A stretch of DNA of 21,085 bases, from contig CAZTVN010000019.1 of the NCBI GenBank assembly GCA_964617145.1, forward strand, positions 1 through 21,085, given 5' to 3'. Position 1 is the first letter of the stretch. Each line of letters starts with the position of its first letter. The notes under the pieces are model-generated. The model was not told the DNA's origin, ran no database searches, and was given only the letters and a program-made list of their open reading frames with translations. The stretch comes from CAZTVN01 sp964617145 (lineage in GTDB: Bacteria > Patescibacteriota > Gracilibacteria > UBA1369 > JACRIC01). Positions 1 through 5,352 of the stretch are shown here, one piece after another. The position numbers and the translations under genes are program-made.

Positions 1-353
1 GCCAATTTTCTTGAAAACTTTTTGCCTTTTTTAAATTTTTCGAAAATGCCGCCGAGCGCGTCTTGATCGCGTTGGTCAGTAATGTCGGACAATCTAAAAG
101 AAAAAAGAGGATGACCGTAGCTCCAAAGGGTCTTATCAAAAACGCTGATAATGGCACGTCTGATAGGAGGATATTCCATGCAAATATTTAAAGACCGTAA
201 GTATTGTAGAAGTCTAAACGGATTTGTAAAGACCTTGTGCGGTTTGATAATTTTAAGTAAAAAAGGAAGATCGAGGCTAAAAAGATTCTTTAGAAAAACT
301 ATAGAGAGAGTTTGGTAGTCAAACTGCGATGAGTCACTCGTTAAGAAATGCAA
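1..353 (-). CDS. Hypothetical protein, 5' part only (runs off window)
   Basis: On the minus strand a frame stays open from just below a TAG at 374-372 to the window edge, about 123 codons. The most upstream start candidate is TTG at 353; an in-frame ATG lies at 179. Neither has a clear Shine-Dalgarno, as is usual in this window. The translation looks protein-like, with segments such as LFSLDLPFLLKIIKPHKV, NPFRLLQYLRSL, YPPIRRAIISVFDKTLW and LGGIFEKFKKGKKF. I do not recognise the family. It lies downstream of yidD on the same strand, where yidC often sits, but does not resemble a YidC N-terminus. The first ~35 codons lie in the left arm of the 249-464 inverted repeat, so the true start may be the ATG at 179. 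A competing 46-codon frame lies on the other strand (178-318). Confidence 0.35.
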   Translation of the reverse strand, partial: MHFLTSDSSQFDYQTLSIVFLKNLFSLDLPFLLKIIKPHKVFTNPFRLLQYLRSLNICMEYPPIRRAIISVFDKTLWSYGHPLFSFRLSDITDQRDQDALGGIFEKFKKGKKFSRKL

Positions 354-464
354 AATTACGGTTTTGCATTTCTAGAGAGACGAATCGGATTTTGATCCAA
401 ACTATTCTCGTGTTTTTCTAAGAATACTTTTTAGCCTCGATCTTTCGATTTAGAACTTAAAATT
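249..464. repeat. 216-bp imperfect inverted repeat (long hairpin/cruciform)
   Basis: Paired blocks seen from outside in: 249-258 with 455-464 (10 bp, AATTTTAAGT), 267-284 with 427-444 (18 bp perfect, AAGATCGAGGCTAAAAAG), a bulged ~14 bp block 285-299 with 412-426, 309-315 with 397-403 (7 bp), and a central 12-bp perfect hairpin 344-355 with 362-373 around a 6-nt TTACGG loop. Arms differ by substitutions and small indels, so this is not a recent copy or an amplification fold-back artefact. It lies just after yidD and overlaps the 5' end of the partial minus-strand frame. It could be a MITE-like element, a structured RNA, or an inverted duplication of the coding start. No transposase is present. 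Confidence 0.85.
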
Positions 465-487
465 GCAGTAGATGGTATGTTTTTCAG

Positions 488-496
488 CACCTCCTT
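488..496 (-). promoter_or_regulatory. Consensus Shine-Dalgarno without a usable start codon
   Basis: The minus strand reads AAGGAGGTG about 20 nt after the yidD stop, a near-perfect Shine-Dalgarno in a window where genes generally lack one. No ATG, GTG or TTG lies 5-12 nt downstream, and frames opening there close within 20 codons. The long inverted repeat begins 24 nt further on, so this may be the relic of a gene start displaced by that element. It may also be chance. Confidence 0.3.
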
Positions 497-515
497 AAAG
501 AACCCTTAAAGAGAT

Positions 516-791
516 TTACGGCGGCGCATCCACTCCTCCACGACTGCAAGGATTGCATCGAAATATGCGGTACAATGCTTTTAAGCCGCCTCGCAAGAAA
601 CCATATCGAGCGATAGAAGCATAGGCATATTCAGAGCAGGTCGGTTGAAATTTACACCACCCATAAGGAAAAAAGCCTTTAAAAAGACCGTGATCGGGAG
701 ATAAAGTTTTTTGATATGTTCGTATGAAAAAAAGAGCAAGATCTCTTGGAAGATAAAACACGCTCAAAAAGATTTTAAGGAGGCTATTCAT
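516..791 (-). CDS. yidD: YidD family membrane protein insertion efficiency factor
   Basis: YidD is a small membrane-associated protein linked to YidC-dependent insertion of inner-membrane proteins. The family pattern is clear: an N-terminal hydrophobic/amphipathic stretch (LALFFIRTYQKTLSP), the core CKFQPTCSEYA, and the C-terminal RCNPCSRGGVDAPP. I chose the ATG at 791 (91 aa); an in-frame TTG at 806 would add five residues, and neither has a Shine-Dalgarno. The usual neighbours rpmH, rnpA and yidC are not seen. Instead it follows an M23 peptidase gene on the same strand (53 nt from that stop to this ATG), probably co-transcribed. The stop is TAA. The assignment is firm; the exact start is not. 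Confidence 0.93.
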   Translation of the reverse strand: MNSLLKIFLSVFYLPRDLALFFIRTYQKTLSPDHGLFKGFFPYGWCKFQPTCSEYAYASIARYGFLRGGLKALYRIFRCNPCSRGGVDAPP

Positions 792-844
792 CCGAAGATA
801 CGTCAAGGAACGATGAGCGTTTTGCAGTCGAAATGTGAGATTAT

Positions 845-1960
845 TTAATAATAATTGTACGGATTGCGCTTAACACCGTTGTCATGTACCTCAAAATGCA
901 GATGGATACCTGTGCGGCCATAGGTTCTTCCTGTATTTCCCTGTTTACAAATAACTTGTCCTTGGCTCACATATTGACCATTTTCCACATAAATCTCAGA
1001 GCAGTGAGCATAAAGGGTTTCAAGCCCGTCTCCATGGTCAATAACCACCATTTTTCCATAACCTCCATTCCACCCGCTATCCTCAGCTCTGACAACGACC
1101 CCGTCAGCAGCAGCCCAGACAGGAGGCATACTCGTATCACTAATATCAAGAGCATAATGACCTGAGCTATAGCCTTGTGTAAGTTGCCCTGTCGTCGGAA
1201 ATACGAGTTTTTTATTACTTGCTGGTTTTACATTTACCTTCTCAACCGTGCCCTGATAGCGCGTAGCCGAAGGTTTTCCGCTATTAGAAGGTGCTTGCGC
1301 GATTTTTGTTGGCTCTTCATAGATTTTTCTTCCACCTGGAATAAATATTTTATCACCAACCTGAATAACTGCATCGGAGCCACTTAAGTTATTACTTTCA
1401 GCAACTTTTTTGACATCAATTTTATACTTGTCAGAAATTTTTGAAAGATTTTCGCCTTTTTTTACAGAAACAGTAACTCCATCTTCAGGCAAAATAGCAA
1501 GTTTTTGACCAATAGATAAACGATCAGAATTTTGAAGATTATTTTCCCAGATAATGGTAGAAGGTTTAAGTCCGTAGCTTGTAGCGATTTCGGAAAGCGT
1601 CTCTCCTGGCTGAACAGTATGAGTCCCTGTAATGCCTTTCCAGTTGCGATCACCGCTCATTTGGGCATTGACGACCTTAGTAAGATATCCGTCGCTGTCC
1701 ATAATAAATCCAGCTTCTTCGAGAGATGAATTCAAAATATCTTCTTCCACGTACCCATCAGAAACATTGTATGCTCGTCCAAAATTAAACGAACCAAAAA
1801 TAAAAAAGACAACAATAAGCAGGGAAAGTCGTTTAAAAAGAAATCGCGCTGGAAGGATTCGTTCTCTTTTAAGCGAATGAAAGACAATATAAGAACGTTT
1901 CACATAAGGAAGTCTTCTGCAGGGTTTCCTCGTAAAGAATCTCAAACAAACCTTGCTCAA
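845..1960 (-). CDS. LysM-domain M23 family metallopeptidase (cell-wall hydrolase)
   Basis: A 371-aa membrane-anchored peptidoglycan endopeptidase. A basic N-terminus precedes one hydrophobic segment (residues ~44-59, LSLLIVVFFIFGSFNF), which is a signal anchor. Two LysM peptidoglycan-binding domains follow (~114-157, HTVQPGETLSEIA; ~163-208, VSVKKGENLSKIS). The C-terminal lysostaphin-type M23 domain (~252-371) keeps the zinc and catalytic residues: H268 and D272 (GHYALDI), H319 (LYAHCS), and H353/H355 (GIHLHFEV). The family cleaves peptide cross-links in murein, so it probably acts outside the membrane in wall remodelling or division. The start is uncertain: TTG at 1960 is the first conventional candidate, the frame stays open upstream to about 2050 without an ATG, and no Shine-Dalgarno is visible. 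The stop is TAA. yidD follows in the same direction. Confidence 0.92.
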   Translation of the reverse strand: MSKVCLRFFTRKPCRRLPYVKRSYIVFHSLKRERILPARFLFKRLSLLIVVFFIFGSFNFGRAYNVSDGYVEEDILNSSLEEAGFIMDSDGYLTKVVNAQMSGDRNWKGITGTHTVQPGETLSEIATSYGLKPSTIIWENNLQNSDRLSIGQKLAILPEDGVTVSVKKGENLSKISDKYKIDVKKVAESNNLSGSDAVIQVGDKIFIPGGRKIYEEPTKIAQAPSNSGKPSATRYQGTVEKVNVKPASNKKLVFPTTGQLTQGYSSGHYALDISDTSMPPVWAAADGVVVRAEDSGWNGGYGKMVVIDHGDGLETLYAHCSEIYVENGQYVSQGQVICKQGNTGRTYGRTGIHLHFEVHDNGVKRNPYNYY

Positions 1961-2073
1961 AAAGAAAAAAATATTAAAAAATGTTGGTAAATGTCTCTTA
2001 AATATGCCTTGCTTATCAAGCCTATTATGTTGGATAAATCTCGAAGGAATACGTTATAAACGTTAAAAGATAA

Positions 2074-2103
2074 AATATATCTTAAAAAAACCTTTTTGAT
2101 CAA
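2074..2103 (-). promoter_or_regulatory. Candidate promoter for M23-yidD transcription
   Basis: The minus strand carries TTGATC (2103-2098) and TATATT (2079-2074) separated by 18 nt, a fair sigma70-type match. Predicted initiation near 2067 would leave a leader of about 105 nt before the TTG start at 1960. It could also mean that translation begins further upstream than annotated. Confidence 0.4.
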
Positions 2104-2153
2104 TATGTGAGACTAATTGTAAAGAACTAAAAAAAGCTTTCAATGACATTTTA

Positions 2154-2185
2154 TTGACAAAAATATAAAAATATATCCTTATATT
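2154..2185 (+). promoter_or_regulatory. Candidate promoter of the rpsF-ssb-rpsR-proB operon
   Basis: A perfect TTGACA -35 lies at 2154-2159. The best -10 is TTATAT (2179-2184, spacer 19) or TATATT (2180-2185, spacer 20), so the spacing is longer than ideal. Transcription would start near 2192 and leave a ~135-nt leader before rpsF. Confidence 0.45.
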
Positions 2186-2241
2186 CCAGTTAAACATGCT
2201 TAAGAAATGCACTTGCGTCTTTCTCTAATTCCTGATAAAAG

Positions 2242-2281
2242 AATAACGTTATCTCTTTTTCTTTAGCTCTTGCACGTTATT
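2242..2281 (+). promoter_or_regulatory. Hairpin in rpsF leader, possible S6:S18 autoregulatory element
   Basis: AATAACGT (2242-2249) pairs with ACGTTATT (2274-2281) around a 24-nt pyrimidine-rich loop, inside the predicted rpsF leader. S6:S18 leader regulation is known in many bacteria. A CCGA tetranucleotide (2304-2307) lies between the hairpin and the start. I could not fold it to the published consensus, so the regulatory role is inference. Confidence 0.25.
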
Positions 2282-2327
2282 ACGTTTGCCAAGGGCATGT
2301 AAATCCGAAGAAAACTTATTTTTTTTT

Positions 2328-2948
2328 ATGGAAGTCAAACACAATCGTTACGAACTTATCGTGCTTTTAAATCCATCTCTCGGAAGTGAAGCACTCGAAA
2401 GCGAAATCGAAAAGATAAAAACGTTGATAGATGGTGAAATCGAATTCGAAGACAGATGGGGGATACAGGAAGTCGCATATCCTATAAAAAAGCAACGAAA
2501 AGGATTTTATATAATAATGTATTTTTCAATACCATGTGAGAAAACAAAAGAGATAGAAGAAAATCTTCGCATCGAAAAAGAAGTTTTTCGTTATCTCTTA
2601 ATGAGATTGCCGAAAGATTACACACCAAAAAAATGGAATATGAATCTTCCTGTAAAGTGGACACCTCTCAACAAAAAAGAGAAAAAAGCTGAAGAAAAAG
2701 AGGGTGTAAAAGCAAAAATGCCTCGAAAAGAATCATTAATTGTTGAAAGAGCATCTGTCAAAGAAAAGAAAAAAATACGAGAAGAAAAACGAGAAGAAGC
2801 AACGATTCCTGAGACAGAAATCCAAAACACGGAAACAAGCGAGCTTGAAAAGAAGAAAGAACCAAAGGTTAAAGCGCTAAAAACCAATCTCGAAGATATC
2901 GATCGAAAACTCGATTCTATCATTGATAATCCTGATATATCTTTATAA
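2328..2948 (+). CDS. rpsF: 30S ribosomal protein S6 with long charged C-terminal extension
   Basis: S6 binds the 30S platform together with S18. Residues ~1-100 form the S6 fold: NRYELIVLLNPSL at the start, the central WGIQEVAYPIKKQRKGFYIIMYF, then FRYLLMRLPKD. I chose ATG at 2328 (206 aa) because the preceding in-frame residues do not belong to the family; no Shine-Dalgarno is visible. Bacterial S6 is usually about 95-135 aa. Here ~100 further residues are rich in Lys and Glu, look disordered, and end in a less biased segment, LEDIDRKLDSIIDNPDISL. It is first in the S6-SSB-S18 operon, 15 nt before ssb. The stop is TAA. Confidence 0.95.
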   Translation: MEVKHNRYELIVLLNPSLGSEALESEIEKIKTLIDGEIEFEDRWGIQEVAYPIKKQRKGFYIIMYFSIPCEKTKEIEENLRIEKEVFRYLLMRLPKDYTPKKWNMNLPVKWTPLNKKEKKAEEKEGVKAKMPRKESLIVERASVKEKKKIREEKREEATIPETEIQNTETSELEKKKEPKVKALKTNLEDIDRKLDSIIDNPDISL

Positions 2949-2963
2949 ACTAATTCAAATCTT

Positions 2964-3392
2964 ATGAGGAGTGTCAACAAAGTCATTTTGATCGGGAATC
3001 TTACAAGAGACCCTGAAATCAAAAAAACAACAGACGGTCAGGCAATTTGTACTTTTGGAATAGCAACCAACCGAACATGGGTGACTCAAAGTTCAGAAAG
3101 AAAAAGTTCTTCCGAGTTTCACGAGCTTGTAGCATGGGGAAGGCTCGCAGAACTCTGTCATCAATATTTGAAAAAAGGAAAACTGATTTACATTGAAGGA
3201 TATTTAAAAACACGAAGCTGGGACACCCCAGAAGGAGTAAGAAAACATCGAACGGAAGTAGTGATCCAAGATATGATTATGCTCGAGAAAAGAAGGCATG
3301 ATGAAGAAGAGAGCGAATTTGATAGTGCTCTCGGCGAGTTAAAATCAGACGAAACAACAATGCAGGACGAAGAAATTAACGTACTTGATTAA
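2964..3392 (+). CDS. ssb: Single-stranded DNA-binding protein
   Basis: A 142-aa OB-fold protein that coats single-stranded DNA in replication and repair. Family features are the N-terminus SVNKVILIGNLTRDPEIK, the FGIATNR strand, the FHELVAWGRLAELC segment, the LIYIEGYLKTRSW strand, and VIQDMIML closing the fold near residue 107. An acidic tail of about 30 residues follows, but it ends in DEEINVLD and not in the hydrophobic Asp-Ile-Pro-Phe-type tip that recruits partner proteins in most bacteria. The ATG at 2964 matches family N-termini and has no Shine-Dalgarno. It sits between rpsF and rpsR, the standard arrangement, and its TAA ends 2 nt before rpsR. Confidence 0.96.
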   Translation: MRSVNKVILIGNLTRDPEIKKTTDGQAICTFGIATNRTWVTQSSERKSSSEFHELVAWGRLAELCHQYLKKGKLIYIEGYLKTRSWDTPEGVRKHRTEVVIQDMIMLEKRRHDEEESEFDSALGELKSDETTMQDEEINVLD

Positions 3393-3394
3393 AA

Positions 3395-3625
3395 ATGAAT
3401 AAAAAAAAATTCATAAAAAGTATGAAAAGTAAGCCCTGTCTCTTTTGCAAGGACAAGCTCAGATACATCGATTATAAAGATCTGAATCGTATTGTTGAAT
3501 TTACATCGATGCATGCCAAAATAGTTCCTCGTTACTATACGGGAACCTGTCTGAATCATCAGAAAAAACTTGCTACTGCGATAAAAAAGGCTCGTTTCAT
3601 AGGCTTTCTTCCATTTGTAAAATAG
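3395..3625 (+). CDS. rpsR: 30S ribosomal protein S18
   Basis: A 76-aa small-subunit protein and partner of S6. The S18 core is clear: IDYKDLNRIVEFTSMHAKIV, then YTGTCLNHQKKLATAIKKAR and a FIGFLPFVK end. C15 and C18 (CLFC) together with C52 and H55 suggest the zinc-binding (C+) form; that is inference from residue spacing. The start ATG lies 2 nt after the ssb stop, and the TAG stop lies 3 nt before proB, so translation is probably coupled through the operon. Confidence 0.96.
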   Translation: MNKKKFIKSMKSKPCLFCKDKLRYIDYKDLNRIVEFTSMHAKIVPRYYTGTCLNHQKKLATAIKKARFIGFLPFVK

Positions 3626-3628
3626 CAA

Positions 3629-4735
3629 ATGAGTGTCAAACGTGTTGTCATCAAAATAGGAACGAATCTTCTGACTTTAGATGAAAACACTCTCAATGAA
3701 AGCTTTTTAAGTCATATCGTAGAACAAATAGCCGAAATCTTTAAAAAAGGTTTTGAGTTAGTAGTGGTAACATCAGGAGCTATTGCCTGCGGACGAAGCC
3801 TTATACAATTTCCAAAAGAAACAAAAAATATACCGGTAAAACAAGTGCTGGCTGCGGTTGGACAGAGTATTTTAATGCAGGAATACGTAAGACTTTTTAG
3901 AGATCATAACATCGTGGTAGCACAGATTCTCCTTACAGAACTCGATGTGTCGAAACGAGAAAATTTTTTCAATACAAGAAATATTCTACAAAGACTTTTA
4001 AGCCTTCGAATAGTACCGATAGTAAATGAAAACGATGTCGTCGCTTATAAAGAAATAAAATTTGAATACAATGATACACTTTCGGCCCGTCTCGCAGCCA
4101 TGATTGACGCTGATATGCTCATCCTTTTGACTGATGTTGAAGGCCTCTACGAAGAAAATCCTAAAAAAAATGCTCAAGCGAAACTTATAAAACGAGTAGA
4201 AAAAATTACCCCAGAAATAATAAAAATGGCTTCAGGGACAAATTCTAAAAAGAGTTTGGGAGGAATGAAAAGTAAAGTAAATGCGGCCAACTATGCCGTA
4301 ATGAGCGGAATAGATACCATCATCGCCCATGGACGAGAAAAAAATATTCTCATCGATATTCTTGAAAAAAAAGAAAAAAAAGGAACGTTTTTCGTGGCAG
4401 CATGTTCAAAGAAAGAGGGAAGAAAGAAGTGGATGCAGCCACAAATAAACAAAAATACCTCTATTTTCATAGATAATGGGGCTTGTCGGGCGTTACACGA
4501 AAAAGGTTCAAGTCTGCTTCCAAAAGGAGTAAAAAAAGTGAAAGGAACATTCCATCGCGGAGATGTTATCCAGATCATGAATGAAAAAGGCATGGAAGTA
4601 GGCTACGGAATAGTAAATTATGACAGTGAAGACCTTGAAAGGATTTTAGGAAGGCATTCAAGTGAAATCGCAACCATCCTTAAGGCATGTTTCGAGCCAG
4701 AAGTGGTGCATAGGGATAATTTGATAGTTTTATAG
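3629..4735 (+). CDS. proB: Glutamate 5-kinase with C-terminal PUA domain
   Basis: This enzyme phosphorylates glutamate to gamma-glutamyl phosphate, the first step of proline synthesis. At 368 aa it matches E. coli ProB in length and layout. The amino-acid kinase domain (~1-255) carries VVIKIGTNLL (6-15), VVTSGAIACG (46-55), IVNENDVV (131-138), YNDTLSARLAAMIDAD (147-162), LLTDVEGLY (166-174) and GGMKSKVNAA (211-220). The PUA domain spans about 275-360. It begins 3 nt after rpsR, so it is probably translated with the ribosomal genes, although proB is not normally part of that operon. The partner proA is not in this window, and proline synthesis is patchy in reduced-genome lineages. The stop is TAG. 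Confidence 0.95.
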   Translation: MSVKRVVIKIGTNLLTLDENTLNESFLSHIVEQIAEIFKKGFELVVVTSGAIACGRSLIQFPKETKNIPVKQVLAAVGQSILMQEYVRLFRDHNIVVAQILLTELDVSKRENFFNTRNILQRLLSLRIVPIVNENDVVAYKEIKFEYNDTLSARLAAMIDADMLILLTDVEGLYEENPKKNAQAKLIKRVEKITPEIIKMASGTNSKKSLGGMKSKVNAANYAVMSGIDTIIAHGREKNILIDILEKKEKKGTFFVAACSKKEGRKKWMQPQINKNTSIFIDNGACRALHEKGSSLLPKGVKKVKGTFHRGDVIQIMNEKGMEVGYGIVNYDSEDLERILGRHSSEIATILKACFEPEVVHRDNLIVL

Positions 4736-4756
4736 AACAGTGCCCAGAAATAATGA

Positions 4757-4785
4757 TTGTATTTCAGGTTTATTTGTGCTAAAAT
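4757..4785 (+). promoter_or_regulatory. Candidate extended -10 promoter for the five-gene membrane cluster
   Basis: TTGTAT (4757-4762) and TAAAAT (4780-4785) are separated by exactly 17 nt, with TG one base upstream of the -10 (4777-4778). Predicted initiation near 4791-4793 leaves a leader of about 18 nt before the ATG at 4810, with no Shine-Dalgarno. It marks the break between proB and the next operon. Confidence 0.6.
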
Positions 4786-4809
4786 ACAAAGATAAAAATA
4801 AAAACAAAA

Positions 4810-5349
4810 ATGCTCAAAAAATTGCAAAATAAATTTGCCATAAAACCTAAAAAAAAGCCAGTTCCACAAAACGCAGAAGTCTACGACAAAACGGTAATTG
4901 GATGGGAAGCGCCAGAATACATCAAACACGAAAAAGGAAAAACATGGTTTACCGTTGCCGGCATTATCATCCTTTTGCTTGTACTTTGGGGGCTCTATAC
5001 CGATTCATGGTCAACCGCCGTCGTTTTTTTGTTATTGGGAGGAGTGTATTATCTGTCTCACACCCATACACCGTCTCGAATCAAAATCACAATCTCGGAA
5101 ATCGGCATAAAAGTTGGCGAAAATTACTACCCATACAGCCATATCAAAGCTTTTTGGATGCATTACCATCCGCCTTTTGTGAAAACACTCAATTTTCGAA
5201 CACTTGATCGGTTTTTTAAAGAAGTGACGATCCAACTTGATGGTCAGGATCCTGTTCCTATTCGAACCTATCTGGCTCGACAAATTCCAGAATGGGAAGG
5301 AAAAGAGGAAAGCCTCATCGATATTTTGACAAGAATTTTTAAGCTCTAA
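4810..5349 (+). CDS. Two-TM membrane protein with cytoplasmic C-terminal domain
   Basis: A 179-aa protein of unknown function. The first 45 residues are basic and polar. Two adjacent membrane segments follow at ~46-63 (WFTVAGIIILLLVLWGLY) and ~68-83 (STAVVFLLLGGVYYLS) with a very short loop. Residues ~90-179 alternate strand-like blocks (RIKITISEIGIKVGENYYPY, IKAFWMHYHPP, FFKEVTIQLDGQDPVPI) and end in a helix (EESLIDILTRIF), a layout resembling PH-like membrane proteins. I infer that the C-terminal domain is cytoplasmic. It is the first gene after a good promoter and lies 3 nt before the next gene, so it is probably a component or accessory factor of the same envelope system. The stop is TAA. 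Confidence 0.75.
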   Translation: MLKKLQNKFAIKPKKKPVPQNAEVYDKTVIGWEAPEYIKHEKGKTWFTVAGIIILLLVLWGLYTDSWSTAVVFLLLGGVYYLSHTHTPSRIKITISEIGIKVGENYYPYSHIKAFWMHYHPPFVKTLNFRTLDRFFKEVTIQLDGQDPVPIRTYLARQIPEWEGKEESLIDILTRIFKL

Positions 5350-5352
5350 TCC

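Larger units (their letters stand above)
1961..2327. other. Divergent intergenic region between M23 gene and rpsF
   Basis: This 367-bp AT-rich stretch contains no convincing gene. It holds outward-facing candidate promoters: minus-strand elements at 2074-2103 for the M23 gene and plus-strand elements at 2154-2185 for rpsF. It also holds a possible S6 leader hairpin at 2242-2281. A small inverted repeat ACGTT-ATA-AACGT (2051-2063) lies near the predicted minus-strand start of transcription and could be an operator or chance. Confidence 0.6.

Noticed and set aside
1..179. Similarity of YPPIRRAIISVFDKT to the PurH N-terminus (RRALISVSDKTG type)
   Set aside because: The likeness stops after DKT; the following residues do not match PurH in any frame, so it is probably coincidence.
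249..464. Inverted repeat as an amplification or assembly fold-back artefact
   Set aside because: Fold-back artefacts give identical arms; these arms differ by many substitutions and indels.
884..1880. Plus-strand open frames opposite the M23 gene
   Set aside because: They are shadows of the coding strand, with no family motifs and a well-supported gene opposite.
2286..2327. TTG start adding 14 residues to S6
   Set aside because: S6 proteins begin right before the NRYELIVLL strand, which fits the ATG at 2328.
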